DNA of 64,000 nt from contig NZ_CP158375.1 in NCBI RefSeq assembly GCF_041021955.1, forward strand, positions 3,038,001 to 3,102,000, read 5' to 3'. This DNA is from Caulobacter sp. 73W. GTDB lineage: Bacteria; Pseudomonadota; Alphaproteobacteria; Caulobacterales; Caulobacteraceae. Below are positions 7,136 through 15,487 of this stretch, piece after piece. How positions within the stretch are numbered: the first letter of the stretch is position 1; every line of letters starts with the position of its first letter. The translations under genes and the position numbers were made by a program. A model generated the notes under the pieces. It had not been told where the DNA came from and made no database searches. It worked only from the letters and a program-made list of their open reading frames with translations.

Positions 7136-7594
7136 ATGCCATCCGATTTCGATTTCCTGTTCGGCCGCTGGGCCGTGACCCATCGCCGGTTGAAGGAGCG
7201 TCATGTGGGCGGCGACGACTGGCTGGAGTTCAAGGGTGTCGTGACCTGCGAGCCGCGCCTGGACGGGGTGGTCAATGTGGAGGAGCACCGGCGGGAGGGG
7301 CAGCCGTTCGGCTTCGCCCTGCGGACCTTCGACCTGAAGGCGCGACGCTGGTCGATCTATTGGGTGAACCCGGCGGAGGGCCTGCTGCAGGCGCCCGTGC
7401 ATGGGCGGTTCGACAATGGCGTCGGGATGTTCGAGGGCGACGATGTGGACGGGGGGCGGCCGATCCGCGCGCGCTATGTGTGGTCGCAGATCAAGGCGAA
7501 CAGTGCGCGCTGGGCGCAGGCCTTCTCCCTGGATGGCGGCGCGACCTGGGAGACTAACTGGGTCATGGATTTCGTGCGATCGGAGGCCGTTTGA
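7136..7594 (+). CDS. DUF1579-like hypothetical protein
   Basis: 152 residues, no signal peptide. It opens with DFDFLFGRWAVTHRRLKER and continues with a repeated W-containing strand pattern (RRWSIYWVNPAEG, RYVWSQIKANSARWAQAFSLDGGATWETNWVMDF). This is the lipocalin-like barrel seen in DUF1579-type proteins, whose ligands are unknown. It is the first gene of a two-gene unit with the NIPSNAP gene (stop and next start overlap as TGATG) and is divergent from a WYL regulator. This regulator/DUF1579 pairing is common in proteobacteria and suggests regulated expression through the palindrome at 7064-7080. Confidence 0.7.
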   Translation: MPSDFDFLFGRWAVTHRRLKERHVGGDDWLEFKGVVTCEPRLDGVVNVEEHRREGQPFGFALRTFDLKARRWSIYWVNPAEGLLQAPVHGRFDNGVGMFEGDDVDGGRPIRARYVWSQIKANSARWAQAFSLDGGATWETNWVMDFVRSEAV

Positions 7595-8379
7595 TGAACC
7601 GCCGCGCCTTCACCGCCAGCCTGGCGGCGCCGTTCCTGGCCCCGGCCCTCTCCCAGGCCGCGCCTTGGGCCGGCGGGGTGGTCGAGCTGCGCCAGTATGT
7701 GATGCATCCCGAGAAGCGCGACGTGCTGATCGACCTGTTCGACGGGCGGTTCATCGAGCCGCAGGAGGCGGCGGGGATGAGCGTGATCGGCCAGTTCCGG
7801 AACCTGGACGATCCCGATAGCTTCGTCTGGCTGCGTGGCTTTCCCGACATGGAAGCGCGGCGCAAGGCGCTGGAGGCCTTCTATGGCGGGGCGGTGTGGC
7901 AGGCGAACCGCGAGGCGGCCAACACCACCCTGATCGACAATGACAACGTCCTGCTGCTGAAGCCGGCGGGAGAAGGCTTCGATCTGGACCAGCGCGCGCC
8001 CGTGGAGGCGGCCGGCGACGGTCCCGGCTTCCTGGCGGTGCATATCCACAATCTGAAGGCGCCGGCCGATGCGGCCTTCCTGCGGTTCTTCCGGTCGGAG
8101 GCGGAGCCGGTGTTGCAGACGGCGGGGATCGCACCTTTTGCGCCGCTGATGACGGAGGGGAGCGCCAACACCTTTCCCCGTCTGCCGGTGCGGGAGAACC
8201 TGCCGTCCTTCATCTGGTTCGCCCGCTTTACCGACGCCGCCGCCTATGACCGCGCGCTGGGCGATCTGGCGCGCAATCCTGACTGGGCGCGGGTCGAGGC
8301 CAGGCTGGCGGGCTGGCTGAAGCGCCCGGTCCAACGCCTGCGCCTGACGCCCACGGCGCGATCACGCCTGCACGGCTGA
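7594..8379 (+). CDS. NIPSNAP family protein, probably Tat-exported
   Basis: 261 residues beginning MNRRAFTASLAAPFLAPALSQA, which reads as a twin-arginine-type leader (NRRAF) with a short hydrophobic core. The mature part has two ferredoxin-like NIPSNAP repeats: VVELRQYVMHPEKRDVLIDLF with SVIGQFRNLDDPDSFVWLRGF (about residues 28-85), and a more degenerate copy at about 145-225 (FLAVHIHNL to PSFIWFARFTD). Function is unknown; such domains occur in stress-related and ABM-like proteins. ATG 7594 overlaps the preceding stop by one base and has GGAGG upstream, so it is translationally coupled to the DUF1579-like gene. Confidence 0.82.
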   Translation: MNRRAFTASLAAPFLAPALSQAAPWAGGVVELRQYVMHPEKRDVLIDLFDGRFIEPQEAAGMSVIGQFRNLDDPDSFVWLRGFPDMEARRKALEAFYGGAVWQANREAANTTLIDNDNVLLLKPAGEGFDLDQRAPVEAAGDGPGFLAVHIHNLKAPADAAFLRFFRSEAEPVLQTAGIAPFAPLMTEGSANTFPRLPVRENLPSFIWFARFTDAAAYDRALGDLARNPDWARVEARLAGWLKRPVQRLRLTPTARSRLHG

Positions 8380-8436
8380 TCGCCTTTCGTCTCCCCGACG
8401 TTTAAGCTGCCGCGCCAGACGCCAGGGAGCACGCGT

Positions 8437-9894
8437 ATGACCGACGTCATGATCGGCTTTTCGGACAAGCCGGAGGGCCTGCGCCTCGATCGGGCCAACC
8501 GCCACGGGATCATCGCCGGCGCCACGGGGACGGGGAAGACCGTCACCCTGCAGGTGCTGGCCCAGGGCTTTTCCGACGCCGGGGTGCCGGTGTTCACCGC
8601 TGACGTCAAAGGCGACCTGTCGGGGGTGGCGGCCGTCGGCACACCGAACGAGAAGATGCAGGCGCGGGCGGCCGAGATGGGCCTGATCCTGTCGCCGTCG
8701 GCGGCGCCGGTGGTGTTCTGGGATCTGTTCGGGGAGAAGGGGCATCCGATCCGGGCGACCATCTCGGAGATGGGGCCGACCCTGCTGGCGCGGCTGTTCG
8801 ACCTGAACGAGGTGCAAGAAGGCGTGCTGCACATCGCCTTCGAGGTGGCGGACCGCGAGGGGCTGCTGCTGCTGGACCTGGACGACCTGCAGTCGGTGCT
8901 GGCCTATCTGGCGGAGAACGCCAAGGAGATCGGCCAGGTCTACGGCAATGTGGCGCCGGCCACGGTGGGGGCGCTGCAACGGCAGCTGCTGACCCTGCGC
9001 AACCAGGGCGGCGAGGCGTTCTTCGGCGAACCGGCCCTGCGGCTGGCCGACCTGATGCGGACGGACGCCCAGGGGCGCGGCTATGTGAACGTGCTGGCGG
9101 CCGACAAGCTGATCGCCAGCCCGCAGCTCTACGCCACCTTCCTGCTGTGGCTGATGAGCGAGCTGTTCGAGGAGCTGCCGGAGGTCGGCGATCCGGAGAA
9201 GCCGAAGCTGGTCTTCTTCTTCGACGAGGCGCACCTGCTGTTCCGCGACGCGCCCAAGTCCCTGCTGCAGAAGATCGAGCAGGTGGTGCGCCTGATCCGC
9301 TCCAAGGGCGTGGGCATCTATTTCGTCACCCAGAACCCGGCCGACGTGCCCGACAGCGTGCTGGCGCAGTTGGGCAACCGGGTGCAGCACGCCCTGCGCG
9401 CCTATACGCCGTCGGAACAGAAGGGACTGAAGGCGGCGGCCGAGAGCTTCCGGCCCAACCCGGCCTTCGACACCGCCGAGGCGATCCAGAACCTGGGGGT
9501 GGGCGAGGCCTTGGTCTCCGTGCTGGACGAGAAGGGCGCGCCGACCGTGGTGGCGCGGACCAAGGTGCGGCCGCCCAATTCTCGCATCGGCCCGGCGACG
9601 CCGTTCGAGCGTGACGCGGCGCAGGCGGCCAGCCCGGTGCGCGGTATGTACGACACGCCCATGAACCGGATCTCGGCGCACGAAATGCTGCAGGACCGCG
9701 CCGGGGCGGCGGCCAAGAGCCAGAAGCCCAGGGCGCGGGTGGAAGAGCGCGAGGAACGGCCGCGCGCCGCGCCCCGCCGCTCCAACCGCCAGTCGGCGGG
9801 CGAGGCCTTCACCAAGTCCATGCTGCGGACCATCGGCAGCCAGCTTGGGCGGGAGCTGATCCGCGGGGTGCTGGGGGGATTGAAGCGGCGTTAG
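8437..9894 (+). CDS. HerA/YjgR-like DUF853 ATPase
   Basis: 485 residues. Walker A is GATGTGKT at 28-35, preceded by RHGIIAG; Walker B is [13 protein letters not shown] at about 257-269; an arginine-finger type motif [23 protein letters not shown] follows. This is the DUF853/YjgR branch of HerA-FtsK ATPases, probably a hexameric DNA- or protein-translocating motor of unknown role. The C-terminal 100 residues are Arg/Ala-rich and include a short helix ([25 protein letters not shown]). Its length matches the family. It seems monocistronic; the 118-bp palindromic element lies directly downstream. Confidence 0.92.
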   Translation: MTDVMIGFSDKPEGLRLDRANRHGIIAGATGTGKTVTLQVLAQGFSDAGVPVFTADVKGDLSGVAAVGTPNEKMQARAAEMGLILSPSAAPVVFWDLFGEKGHPIRATISEMGPTLLARLFDLNEVQEGVLHIAFEVADREGLLLLDLDDLQSVLAYLAENAKEIGQVYGNVAPATVGALQRQLLTLRNQGGEAFFGEPALRLADLMRTDAQGRGYVNVLAADKLIASPQLYATFLLWLMSELFEELPEVGDPEKPKLVFFFDEAHLLFRDAPKSLLQKIEQVVRLIRSKGVGIYFVTQNPADVPDSVLAQLGNRVQHALRAYTPSEQKGLKAAAESFRPNPAFDTAEAIQNLGVGEALVSVLDEKGAPTVVARTKVRPPNSRIGPATPFERDAAQAASPVRGMYDTPMNRISAHEMLQDRAGAAAKSQKPRARVEEREERPRAAPRRSNRQSAGEAFTKSMLRTIGSQLGRELIRGVLGGLKRR

Positions 9895-9907
9895 GGCGCG
9901 GCGCCCC

Positions 9908-10025
9908 AAATCCTCCCCCAGGGAGAGGTGGCCCAGAGGGCCGGAGGGGGCCCTGTTGAATCAGAGGTCTCGCCTCAGCCCCCTCCACCGCTTCGCGGTC
10001 CCCCTCCCCAAGGGGGGGAGGATTT
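9908..10025. repeat. Palindromic intergenic repeat, type B
   Basis: A 118-bp element with perfect 12-bp outer arms AAATCCTCCCCC and GGGGGAGGATTT and several inner complementary blocks (GCCCAGAGGGCC; CCACCGCTTCGCGGT). It fills the gap between the convergent HerA-like and racemase genes. Elements of this composition are widespread intergenic repeats in Caulobacterales and can also stop transcription in both directions. Confidence 0.7.
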
Positions 10026-10028
10026 TAT

Positions 10029-10754
10029 CTACTTTCGCATCCCCAGCGCCCGGTCACAGGCCGCATGAGCGTGGATGCTGGTCGTGTCGTAGACCGGCAC
10101 CGCGCTGTCTTCCTGGCCGACCAGCAGGATGATCTCGGTGCAGCCCAGGATGATCGCCTCGGCGCCGGCCTCGACGAGGCGGGCGATGATCTGGCGATAG
10201 GCCTCGCGCGAGGCCGGCTCGATGCGGCCGCAGATCAGCTCCTGATAGATGACGTCGTGGACGACCTTGCGGTCCTCCTCCCACGGCACGATCACCTCCA
10301 GGCCGAAGCGCTCGGCCAGGCGGCCCTTGTAGAAGTCCTTCTCCATGGTGAAGGCGGTGCCCAGCAGGCCCACGCGCCGATGCCCGTCGGCGACGATGCG
10401 CATCCCCGTGGCGTCGGCGATGTGGAGCAGCGGCGCCTTCACCGCCGCCTCGATGGCCGGGGCCATGCGGTGCATGGTGTTGGTGCAGATGACCAGGAAG
10501 TCCGCGCCGCCGGCCTCCAGCCGCCGGGCGGCGTCGATCATCAGGTCGGTCAGCTCGTCCCAGCGGCCGTCGTGCTGCAGGGCCTCGATGCGGGAGAAGT
10601 CGAAGGACCACATCAGGCATTGGGCCGAGGCGGTCTGGCCCAGCGCCTCGCGGGTGCGCTGGTTGATGATGCGGTAGTACTCGGCCGAGCTTTCCCAGCT
10701 CATGCCGCCGATCAGGCCGATAGTCGGCAGGGCGCTGTTGGAGGCGGAGGTCAT
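10029..10754 (-). CDS. Aspartate/glutamate racemase family protein (RacX/YgeA-like)
   Basis: 241 residues. It starts PTIGLIGGMSWESSAEYYRIIN, the signature N-terminus of broad-specificity amino-acid racemases, and carries both catalytic cysteines: C90 in LVICTNTMH and C205 in IILGCTEI. These enzymes interconvert L- and D-amino acids without PLP, using the two-cysteine mechanism. Length is standard for the family. It is divergent from the Mpo1-like gene (61 bp apart). The substrate cannot be told from sequence; the TNTMH and GCTEI motifs favour the YgeA/RacX group over a dedicated glutamate racemase for peptidoglycan. Confidence 0.88.
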   Translation of the reverse strand: MTSASNSALPTIGLIGGMSWESSAEYYRIINQRTREALGQTASAQCLMWSFDFSRIEALQHDGRWDELTDLMIDAARRLEAGGADFLVICTNTMHRMAPAIEAAVKAPLLHIADATGMRIVADGHRRVGLLGTAFTMEKDFYKGRLAERFGLEVIVPWEEDRKVVHDVIYQELICGRIEPASREAYRQIIARLVEAGAEAIILGCTEIILLVGQEDSAVPVYDTTSIHAHAACDRALGMRK

Positions 10755-10815
10755 GTCTTGCCGATCAGCGGTTGATGTCCGATCCTTTCCCTAAACAAGA
10801 CCGAGGAAACGATCC

Positions 10816-11145
10816 ATGGGCGCGGCCCCAACTCCCGCCGACGGCGAGCGCTATCGCAGCTTTCGCGAGTTCTATCCCTTCTACGTGCATGAGCACTCGA
10901 ACCGGACCAGCCGGCGGCTGCACATCATCGGCACGGGATGCTCCATAGCCCTGGCGATCTCTGCGGTGGTCCTGCGCGACTGGCGGCTGGGGGTGGCGGC
11001 GCTGATCTGCGGCTACGCCTTCGCCTGGATAGGGCACTTCTTCTTCGAGAAGAACCGACCGGCGACCTTCACCTATCCCCTGTGGTCGCTGATGGGCGAT
11101 TTCCGTCTGTTTTTCGAGACGGTGAGCGGCAGGCGGCGGTTCTGA
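10816..11145 (+). CDS. Mpo1/DUF962 family membrane protein
   Basis: 109 residues. The conserved histidine motifs of this family are visible: YPFYVHEHSNRTSRRLHIIGT (about 20-41) and GYAFAWIGHFFFEKNRPATFTYPLWSL (about 65-92). Two hydrophobic segments at about 41-55 and 57-76 would place it in the inner membrane with the histidines near the membrane surface. In yeast, Mpo1 is an Fe(II)-dependent dioxygenase that shortens 2-hydroxy fatty acids by one carbon in alpha-oxidation; a role in fatty-acid turnover here is inference from family. It lies alone, divergent from the racemase. Confidence 0.88.
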   Translation: MGAAPTPADGERYRSFREFYPFYVHEHSNRTSRRLHIIGTGCSIALAISAVVLRDWRLGVAALICGYAFAWIGHFFFEKNRPATFTYPLWSLMGDFRLFFETVSGRRRF

Positions 11146-11462
11146 AGATCGACAGCGTTCAAATGCCGCATTGCTAAGCTTTTCCGCTCTGCGCGCGGCG
11201 TTCGCCAGCAAGAGTTGTGCGCGGTAACTCTCGCTAACCGTTACCTCGCAAGGAATTCTACTTCCAATTGGCAGGAGGGTTGCAAAAGGGGCTGGAGCAA
11301 CCAAAGCGATAGTTTCTCTACTCTAGCAACCTTCACTACTTCAAATAGTCGCGCTCTTCTGCTACATCCGGTCGCTGTGTAATCTTGTAGAAAGCTTGGT
11401 ATAGGCACGCTCGATTTCTGCGTGCTCCAGTGAGACACGCTTAGGGGCGTCCGGAGCAGCCA
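11146..11462. other. Long AT-richer intergenic region upstream of the SapA-like protease
   Basis: 317 bp without a supported gene and visibly less GC-rich than its surroundings. It contains the inverted repeat GGTTGC (11278-11283)/GCAACC (11297-11302) with a third GCAACC at 11326-11331, and CCAATTGG at 11264-11271. A TATAGG (11412 region) is the best -10-like element before the gene, but no good -35 partner is seen. It probably carries the regulated promoter of the protease gene. Confidence 0.4.
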
Positions 11463-13448
11463 GTGGCTTTCGAATCTGAGTGGCAGACATGCGGCTGCGC
11501 GGCTTGCGCGGCCGGCGTAACCGCACATGAGACCCTCGCGGCGGGGGACGGAAGCCTGTCGGCGGCGGCTGCGAACAAGCCGGTATGGTCCACCGACAAG
11601 ATCATCACCAATTACGACCGCAACAATCTGAGCTGGTCGAGCGGGATTGTTCAGTTCAGCTTCATGACCAGCGGACCGCTGTCGGTTGGCGCGGACTTCA
11701 AGGCCCTGACCGCCGAGGAGCGCAACTACACCCGCGCGGCGTTCGACCTGATTTCCGACGTCATCAACCTGAAGTTCGTCGAGACGGTGGACGACGGCGC
11801 GAGCATCGGACGCATCCGCCTCGGCGCCGACAACGGTGCGGCTGACTACGAATGGGGCCACGCCAGCTGGCGCAGTTCCGGCTCCAGCCTGCGGTCGGCC
11901 GAGGTGTGGCTGAACCCGGACGCGGTGGCCGAGCGCAAGTGGTTCTACGGCGGCTACAACTTCATGGCCCTGATGCACGAGATCGTGCACGGCCTGGGGG
12001 CGCTGCATCCCGGCGACTACAACGCCAATGGCGGCAAGATCACCTATGCCGACCACGCCACGTTCATGCAGGATAGCCGGCAGTACACGATCATGTCGTA
12101 CTTCCAGGCGTCCGAGACCGGCGCCGACTTCCTGTTCGACGCCGACAACGCCATCTATTCGGGCTCGACACTGCTGTTGCACGACGTGGCCGGGCTGCAG
12201 GCCATGTACGGCGCGAACATGAGCACCCGCACCGGCGACACCGTCTATGGCTTCAACAGCACGGCGGGCCGGGCGTCCTACGATTTCAGCCTGACCAAGC
12301 AGCCGATCGTGACCCTCTGGGACGGCGGCGGCAATGACACCCTGGACCTGTCGGGGACCAACCTGGTCTCGCGCATCGACCTGAACGCCGGCGCGTTCAG
12401 CGACGCCCTGTCGATGACCAAGAACATCTCCATCGCCTATGGCGTGACGATCGAGAACGCGCGCGGCGGCGGGGGCAATGACTCCATCACCGGCAACGCG
12501 GCCGACAACAAGCTGGAAGGCCGCGGCGGAAACGACGCCATCGACGGCGGGGCGGGGACCGACACGGCGGTCTATTCGGGCGCGCGGGCCAACTACAGCT
12601 GGACCACGGCGGCCGACGGCACGATCACCATCCGCGACCTGCGCAGCGGCGCGCCGGATGGGACCGACACGCTGAAAGCCATCGAGAAGCTGCAGTTCAG
12701 CGACATCACCATCGCCCTGGCGGGCGGCGCCAACGCGGCGCCCACCGCCTCGCTCGACGCGGCCTTCGCCAACATCATGCGCCACGCCCCTTCGTCGGAG
12801 GCGGAACGCGCGCTGCTGACCAACCTGACCACGCAGGTCGCCACCGGGCAGATCAATCAGGCCCAGGCCTATGAAAAGATCGTCGACGCGGCGGCCGGCA
12901 CGACCAAGGTCGCGGCCCTGGCCTATCAGTTCTTCGTCGGCTCCACGCCCAGCGAAGGCGGCATGGACTATCTGCTGACCAACGCCGGCGGCAACGCCAA
13001 CCACCTGAACAGCGCCTACTACACCGCCTTCAACGTCGAGAACCGCTACATCAACTTCGCGGTGAACCTGGGCAAGCAGGGCGAGGGCAAGGACGGGTTC
13101 CTGTCGATCTATGGCGCGCTGAGCTTCGACGACGCGGTGTCCAAGGCCTATGCGACGATCTTCGGCGCGGCGCCGGCGGCGACCCGCGTGGACCAGATCC
13201 TCGACGCCGACATCGGCGGCGGCATGACCCGCCTGGACTATTTCGCCAGCTACGGCGGGGACCGCGGCATCGGGGCCAAGGCGGCCATGGTCGGCTGGCT
13301 GCTGACCGAGGCGGAGAAGGCCGGCGTCGGCGTCTACGCCAAGGCGCTGGACGCCTATCTGATGGACCTGGCGGACGGCGCGGCGTTCGGGGTGAACCTG
13401 ATCGGCGCCTACGGAAGCGCGGCGTTCATCCACTCCGATCTTGGCTGA
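11463..13448 (+). CDS. sapA: Serralysin-family (M10) metalloprotease with RTX repeats and RsaA-like anchor domain; SapA-like
   Basis: 661 residues from a GTG start preceded by GGAG. The catalytic zinc motif HEIVHGLGALH is at 172-182 (HExxHxxGxxH) and the Met-turn IMSY at about 210-213. Calcium-binding RTX nonapeptides follow (GGGNDTLDLSG near 290; GGGGNDSITG to GGNDAIDGGAGTD near 337-370). From about 425 to the end (LAYQFFVGSTPSEGGMDYL, ENRYINFAVNLG, GVNLIGAYGSA) the sequence matches my recollection of the N-terminal LPS-binding domain of the Caulobacter S-layer protein RsaA (TYQFFTGVAPSAAGLDFL, ENRFINFSINLA). This layout is that of SapA, the S-layer-editing protease of Caulobacter. It should be secreted by a type I system and held on the cell surface. 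No secretion genes or rsaA are in the window. Confidence 0.88.
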   Translation: MAFESEWQTCGCAACAAGVTAHETLAAGDGSLSAAAANKPVWSTDKIITNYDRNNLSWSSGIVQFSFMTSGPLSVGADFKALTAEERNYTRAAFDLISDVINLKFVETVDDGASIGRIRLGADNGAADYEWGHASWRSSGSSLRSAEVWLNPDAVAERKWFYGGYNFMALMHEIVHGLGALHPGDYNANGGKITYADHATFMQDSRQYTIMSYFQASETGADFLFDADNAIYSGSTLLLHDVAGLQAMYGANMSTRTGDTVYGFNSTAGRASYDFSLTKQPIVTLWDGGGNDTLDLSGTNLVSRIDLNAGAFSDALSMTKNISIAYGVTIENARGGGGNDSITGNAADNKLEGRGGNDAIDGGAGTDTAVYSGARANYSWTTAADGTITIRDLRSGAPDGTDTLKAIEKLQFSDITIALAGGANAAPTASLDAAFANIMRHAPSSEAERALLTNLTTQVATGQINQAQAYEKIVDAAAGTTKVAALAYQFFVGSTPSEGGMDYLLTNAGGNANHLNSAYYTAFNVENRYINFAVNLGKQGEGKDGFLSIYGALSFDDAVSKAYATIFGAAPAATRVDQILDADIGGGMTRLDYFASYGGDRGIGAKAAMVGWLLTEAEKAGVGVYAKALDAYLMDLADGAAFGVNLIGAYGSAAFIHSDLG

Positions 13449-13457
13449 GGCCGCCCT

Positions 13458-13491
13458 AACGCTCTAGCGTTGCGTTACAAGAAGACGCAAC
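13458..13491 (+). repeat. Hairpins between the protease gene and the dehydrogenase gene
   Basis: Two overlapping inverted repeats: AACGCT-CT-AGCGTT (13458-13471) and GTTGCGT with ACGCAAC around nine bases (13469-13491). Being mutually exclusive, they could act as a terminator for the protease mRNA or as 5'-leader structure of the next gene; no U tract follows. Confidence 0.35.
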
Positions 13492-13502
13492 GAGGAGCGC
13501 CC

Positions 13503-14459
13503 ATGGCCGAGACGACGGAAAAGCCCTGCATCCTGCTTTCGCACGAGATGCTGATGCCGCTGCAGGCCATGTTGGAGGCGACCTATGAGGTCGTTCGCCT
13601 GTGGGACAGCGCCGACACGCTGAGCTTCCTGTCGGGGCCGGGCCTGAAGGTCCAGGCCATCGTCCATGCGGGCGAGATGCCGCTGCCCATCGACATGCTG
13701 GCCGAGATGCCGCGCCTGGGCCTGATCGCCTGCGTCAGCGCCGGCTATGACGGCGTGCCCATGGCGTGGTGCCGCCAGCACGGGATCGCCGTCACCCATT
13801 CCACCGGCGTCAACGCCGAGGACGTGGCCGACGTGGCCGTAGGCCTGCTGATCGGCGCCTGGCGCGGGATCGTCGAGGGCGACCGCCGGGTGCGCGACGG
13901 CCGCTGGGGGCCGGGCGACCGGATGCACTCGCGCCGCTCCCTGCGCGGGCGCAAGGCCGGGGTCGTGGGGCTGGGCCATATCGGCGACGCGACGGCCCGC
14001 CGGCTGGAGGCGTTCGGCATGACCGTTTCCTGGTGGGGCCCCAACCCCAAGGAAAGCCGCTGGCCGCGCGCCGACAGCGTCATGACCCTGGCGCGCGACA
14101 GCGACGTGCTGATCGTCGCCTGCCGCGCCACGCCCGAGAACAAGGGGCTGATTTCAGCCGCCGTCATCGAGGCGCTGGGGCCGCAGGGCTGCCTGGTCAA
14201 TGTCGCCCGGGGCTCGGTGATCGACGAGGACGCGATGATCGCCGCCCTGAAGGACGGCAAGCTGGGCATGGCCGCCCTGGACGTGTTCGAGGCAGAGCCG
14301 ACCCCGCCCGCCCGCTGGGAAGGCGTGCCCAACACGGTGCTGAGCCCGCACCTGGCCGGGGCGACCGTGGACGCCATCCCGCAGATGGTCGGCCTGACCG
14401 TCGAGAACCTGCGCGCCTTCTTCCACGGCGAGCCGCTGCCCAGCCCTGTGCAGGAATAG
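13503..14459 (+). CDS. D-isomer-specific 2-hydroxyacid dehydrogenase (NAD(P)-dependent)
   Basis: 318 residues, the standard family length. The dinucleotide-binding motif is GVVGLGHIGDA (GLGHIG at 156-161). Catalytic residues are in place: R236 in NVARGSVID, E265 in DVFEAEP, and H283 in LSPHLAGAT. The enzyme reduces 2-keto acids or oxidises D-2-hydroxy acids; glyoxylate/hydroxypyruvate reductase-like activity is the most common assignment for such sequences, but the substrate is not decidable here. GAGGAG upstream of ATG 13503 fixes the start. It precedes the methionine operon but is separated from it by the SahR-type operator. Confidence 0.9.
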   Translation: MAETTEKPCILLSHEMLMPLQAMLEATYEVVRLWDSADTLSFLSGPGLKVQAIVHAGEMPLPIDMLAEMPRLGLIACVSAGYDGVPMAWCRQHGIAVTHSTGVNAEDVADVAVGLLIGAWRGIVEGDRRVRDGRWGPGDRMHSRRSLRGRKAGVVGLGHIGDATARRLEAFGMTVSWWGPNPKESRWPRADSVMTLARDSDVLIVACRATPENKGLISAAVIEALGPQGCLVNVARGSVIDEDAMIAALKDGKLGMAALDVFEAEPTPPARWEGVPNTVLSPHLAGATVDAIPQMVGLTVENLRAFFHGEPLPSPVQE

Positions 14460-14490
14460 GGTTTCGACCGCACAAACCGCTTGCCAAAAG

Positions 14491-14512
14491 GACATAAAGA
14501 TATCTTTATGTC
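14491..14512. promoter_or_regulatory. SahR-type operator overlapping the operon promoter
   Basis: GACATAAAGAT and ATCTTTATGTC are perfect 11-bp arms with no spacer. The palindrome ends three bases before ATG 14516. Its core AAAGATATCTTT agrees with the operator I recall for SahR, the S-adenosylhomocysteine-responsive ArsR-family regulator of methionine genes. A -10 for a leaderless mRNA starting at 14516 would fall inside it (14504-14509), so binding should block transcription. Confidence 0.75.
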
Positions 14513-14515
14513 TCC

Positions 14516-15487
14516 ATGTCGATCAGCATGGCCCAGGTGGTGGAGATCTTGCGCGCGGCGGGTGAGGACACCCGCATGCGGGTTCTGGCCCTGCTCGCCC
14601 AGGAAGAGCTGTCGGTCCTGGAGCTGTGCCGCATCCTGGACCAGAGCCAGCCGCGCGTCTCGCGGCACCTGAAGCTGCTGGCCGAGGCCGGATTGGTGGA
14701 GCGCTTCCCGGACGGGGCCTGGGTGTTCTATCGCCTGGCCGCCCACGGACCGGGCCGGGCCATGGTGGACGCCGCCCTGGCCCCGATCGATCCCGCCGAT
14801 CCCGAGGCGCGCGCCGACGCCGAACGCCTGGGCGAGGTGCGGGCCGAACGCGCCGCCGAGGCCAGCGCCTATTTCGCCCGCAACGCCGCCCGCTGGGACG
14901 AAATCCGCTCGCTGTATGTGGCCGAGGCCGATGTGGAGAAGGCGATCATCGCCGCCGCCGGGCCGGGGCCGTTCCGGGGGCTCGTCGATCTGGGCGCGGG
15001 CACCGGGCGGATGCTGACCCTTCTGGGCCGCAAGGCGTCCAGCGCCCTGGGGCTGGACCTGTCGCAGCACATGCTGAACATCGCCCGGGCCGAGACGGCC
15101 AAGGCGGGGCTGGACCATTGCGAGCTGCGCCACGGGGACATCTTCTTCACCCGCCTGCCGGACGCCTCGGCTGATCTGGTGACGGTGCATCAGGTGCTGC
15201 ATTACCTGGGCGATCCCGCCGCCGCCGTGGCCGAGGCCGCGCGGCTGGTGGCGCCGGGCGGTCGGCTGCTGATCGTCGATTTCGCGCCGCATCGCCTGGA
15301 GTTCCTGCGCGAGGCGCACCAGCATCGCCGCCTGGGCTTTTCCGACGCCGAGATGCTGCGCTGGCTGTCGGCCGCTGGTCTGGAAGGGCGGGCCGAAGTC
15401 GATCTGCCGCCGGCCAAGGACGGCGGCCTGACCGTCAAGATCTGGACGGGTCGCCGTCCTGCTTCAGTACAGAGGAGCGCCGCATGA
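14516..15487 (+). CDS. sahR: ArsR-family regulator fused to a SAM-dependent methyltransferase domain; SahR-like
   Basis: 323 residues. Residues 5-75 are an ArsR winged helix (VLALLAQEELSVLELCRILDQSQPRVSRHLKLLAEAGLV), and 120-310 a class I methyltransferase fold with motif I DLGAGTG at 158-164 and LGLDLSQHMLNIAR. In SahR the methyltransferase-like domain is believed to sense S-adenosylhomocysteine, which releases the repressor. It heads an operon of methionine-cycle genes and is followed by metF with a 4-base ATGA overlap, so it probably represses its own operon through the adjacent palindrome. No ribosome-binding site is seen before ATG 14516; the mRNA may be leaderless, or translation could start at M5 (14528). 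Confidence 0.85.
   Translation: MSISMAQVVEILRAAGEDTRMRVLALLAQEELSVLELCRILDQSQPRVSRHLKLLAEAGLVERFPDGAWVFYRLAAHGPGRAMVDAALAPIDPADPEARADAERLGEVRAERAAEASAYFARNAARWDEIRSLYVAEADVEKAIIAAAGPGPFRGLVDLGAGTGRMLTLLGRKASSALGLDLSQHMLNIARAETAKAGLDHCELRHGDIFFTRLPDASADLVTVHQVLHYLGDPAAAVAEAARLVAPGGRLLIVDFAPHRLEFLREAHQHRRLGFSDAEMLRWLSAAGLEGRAEVDLPPAKDGGLTVKIWTGRRPASVQRSAA

Noticed and set aside
8362-9909. 515-codon open frame antisense to the HerA-like ATPase
   Set aside because: Shadow of the sense gene, which has Walker A and B.
11241-13433. 730-codon open frame antisense to the SapA-like gene
   Set aside because: It is a GC-rich shadow frame; low complexity (G, A, V, R, Q, H), no motifs, and the opposite frame has a zinc motif and RTX repeats.
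14460-14516. SAM or cobalamin riboswitch before the methionine operon
   Set aside because: Only about 56 bases lie between the preceding stop and the first ATG, dominated by the palindrome; there is no space or motif for such a riboswitch.
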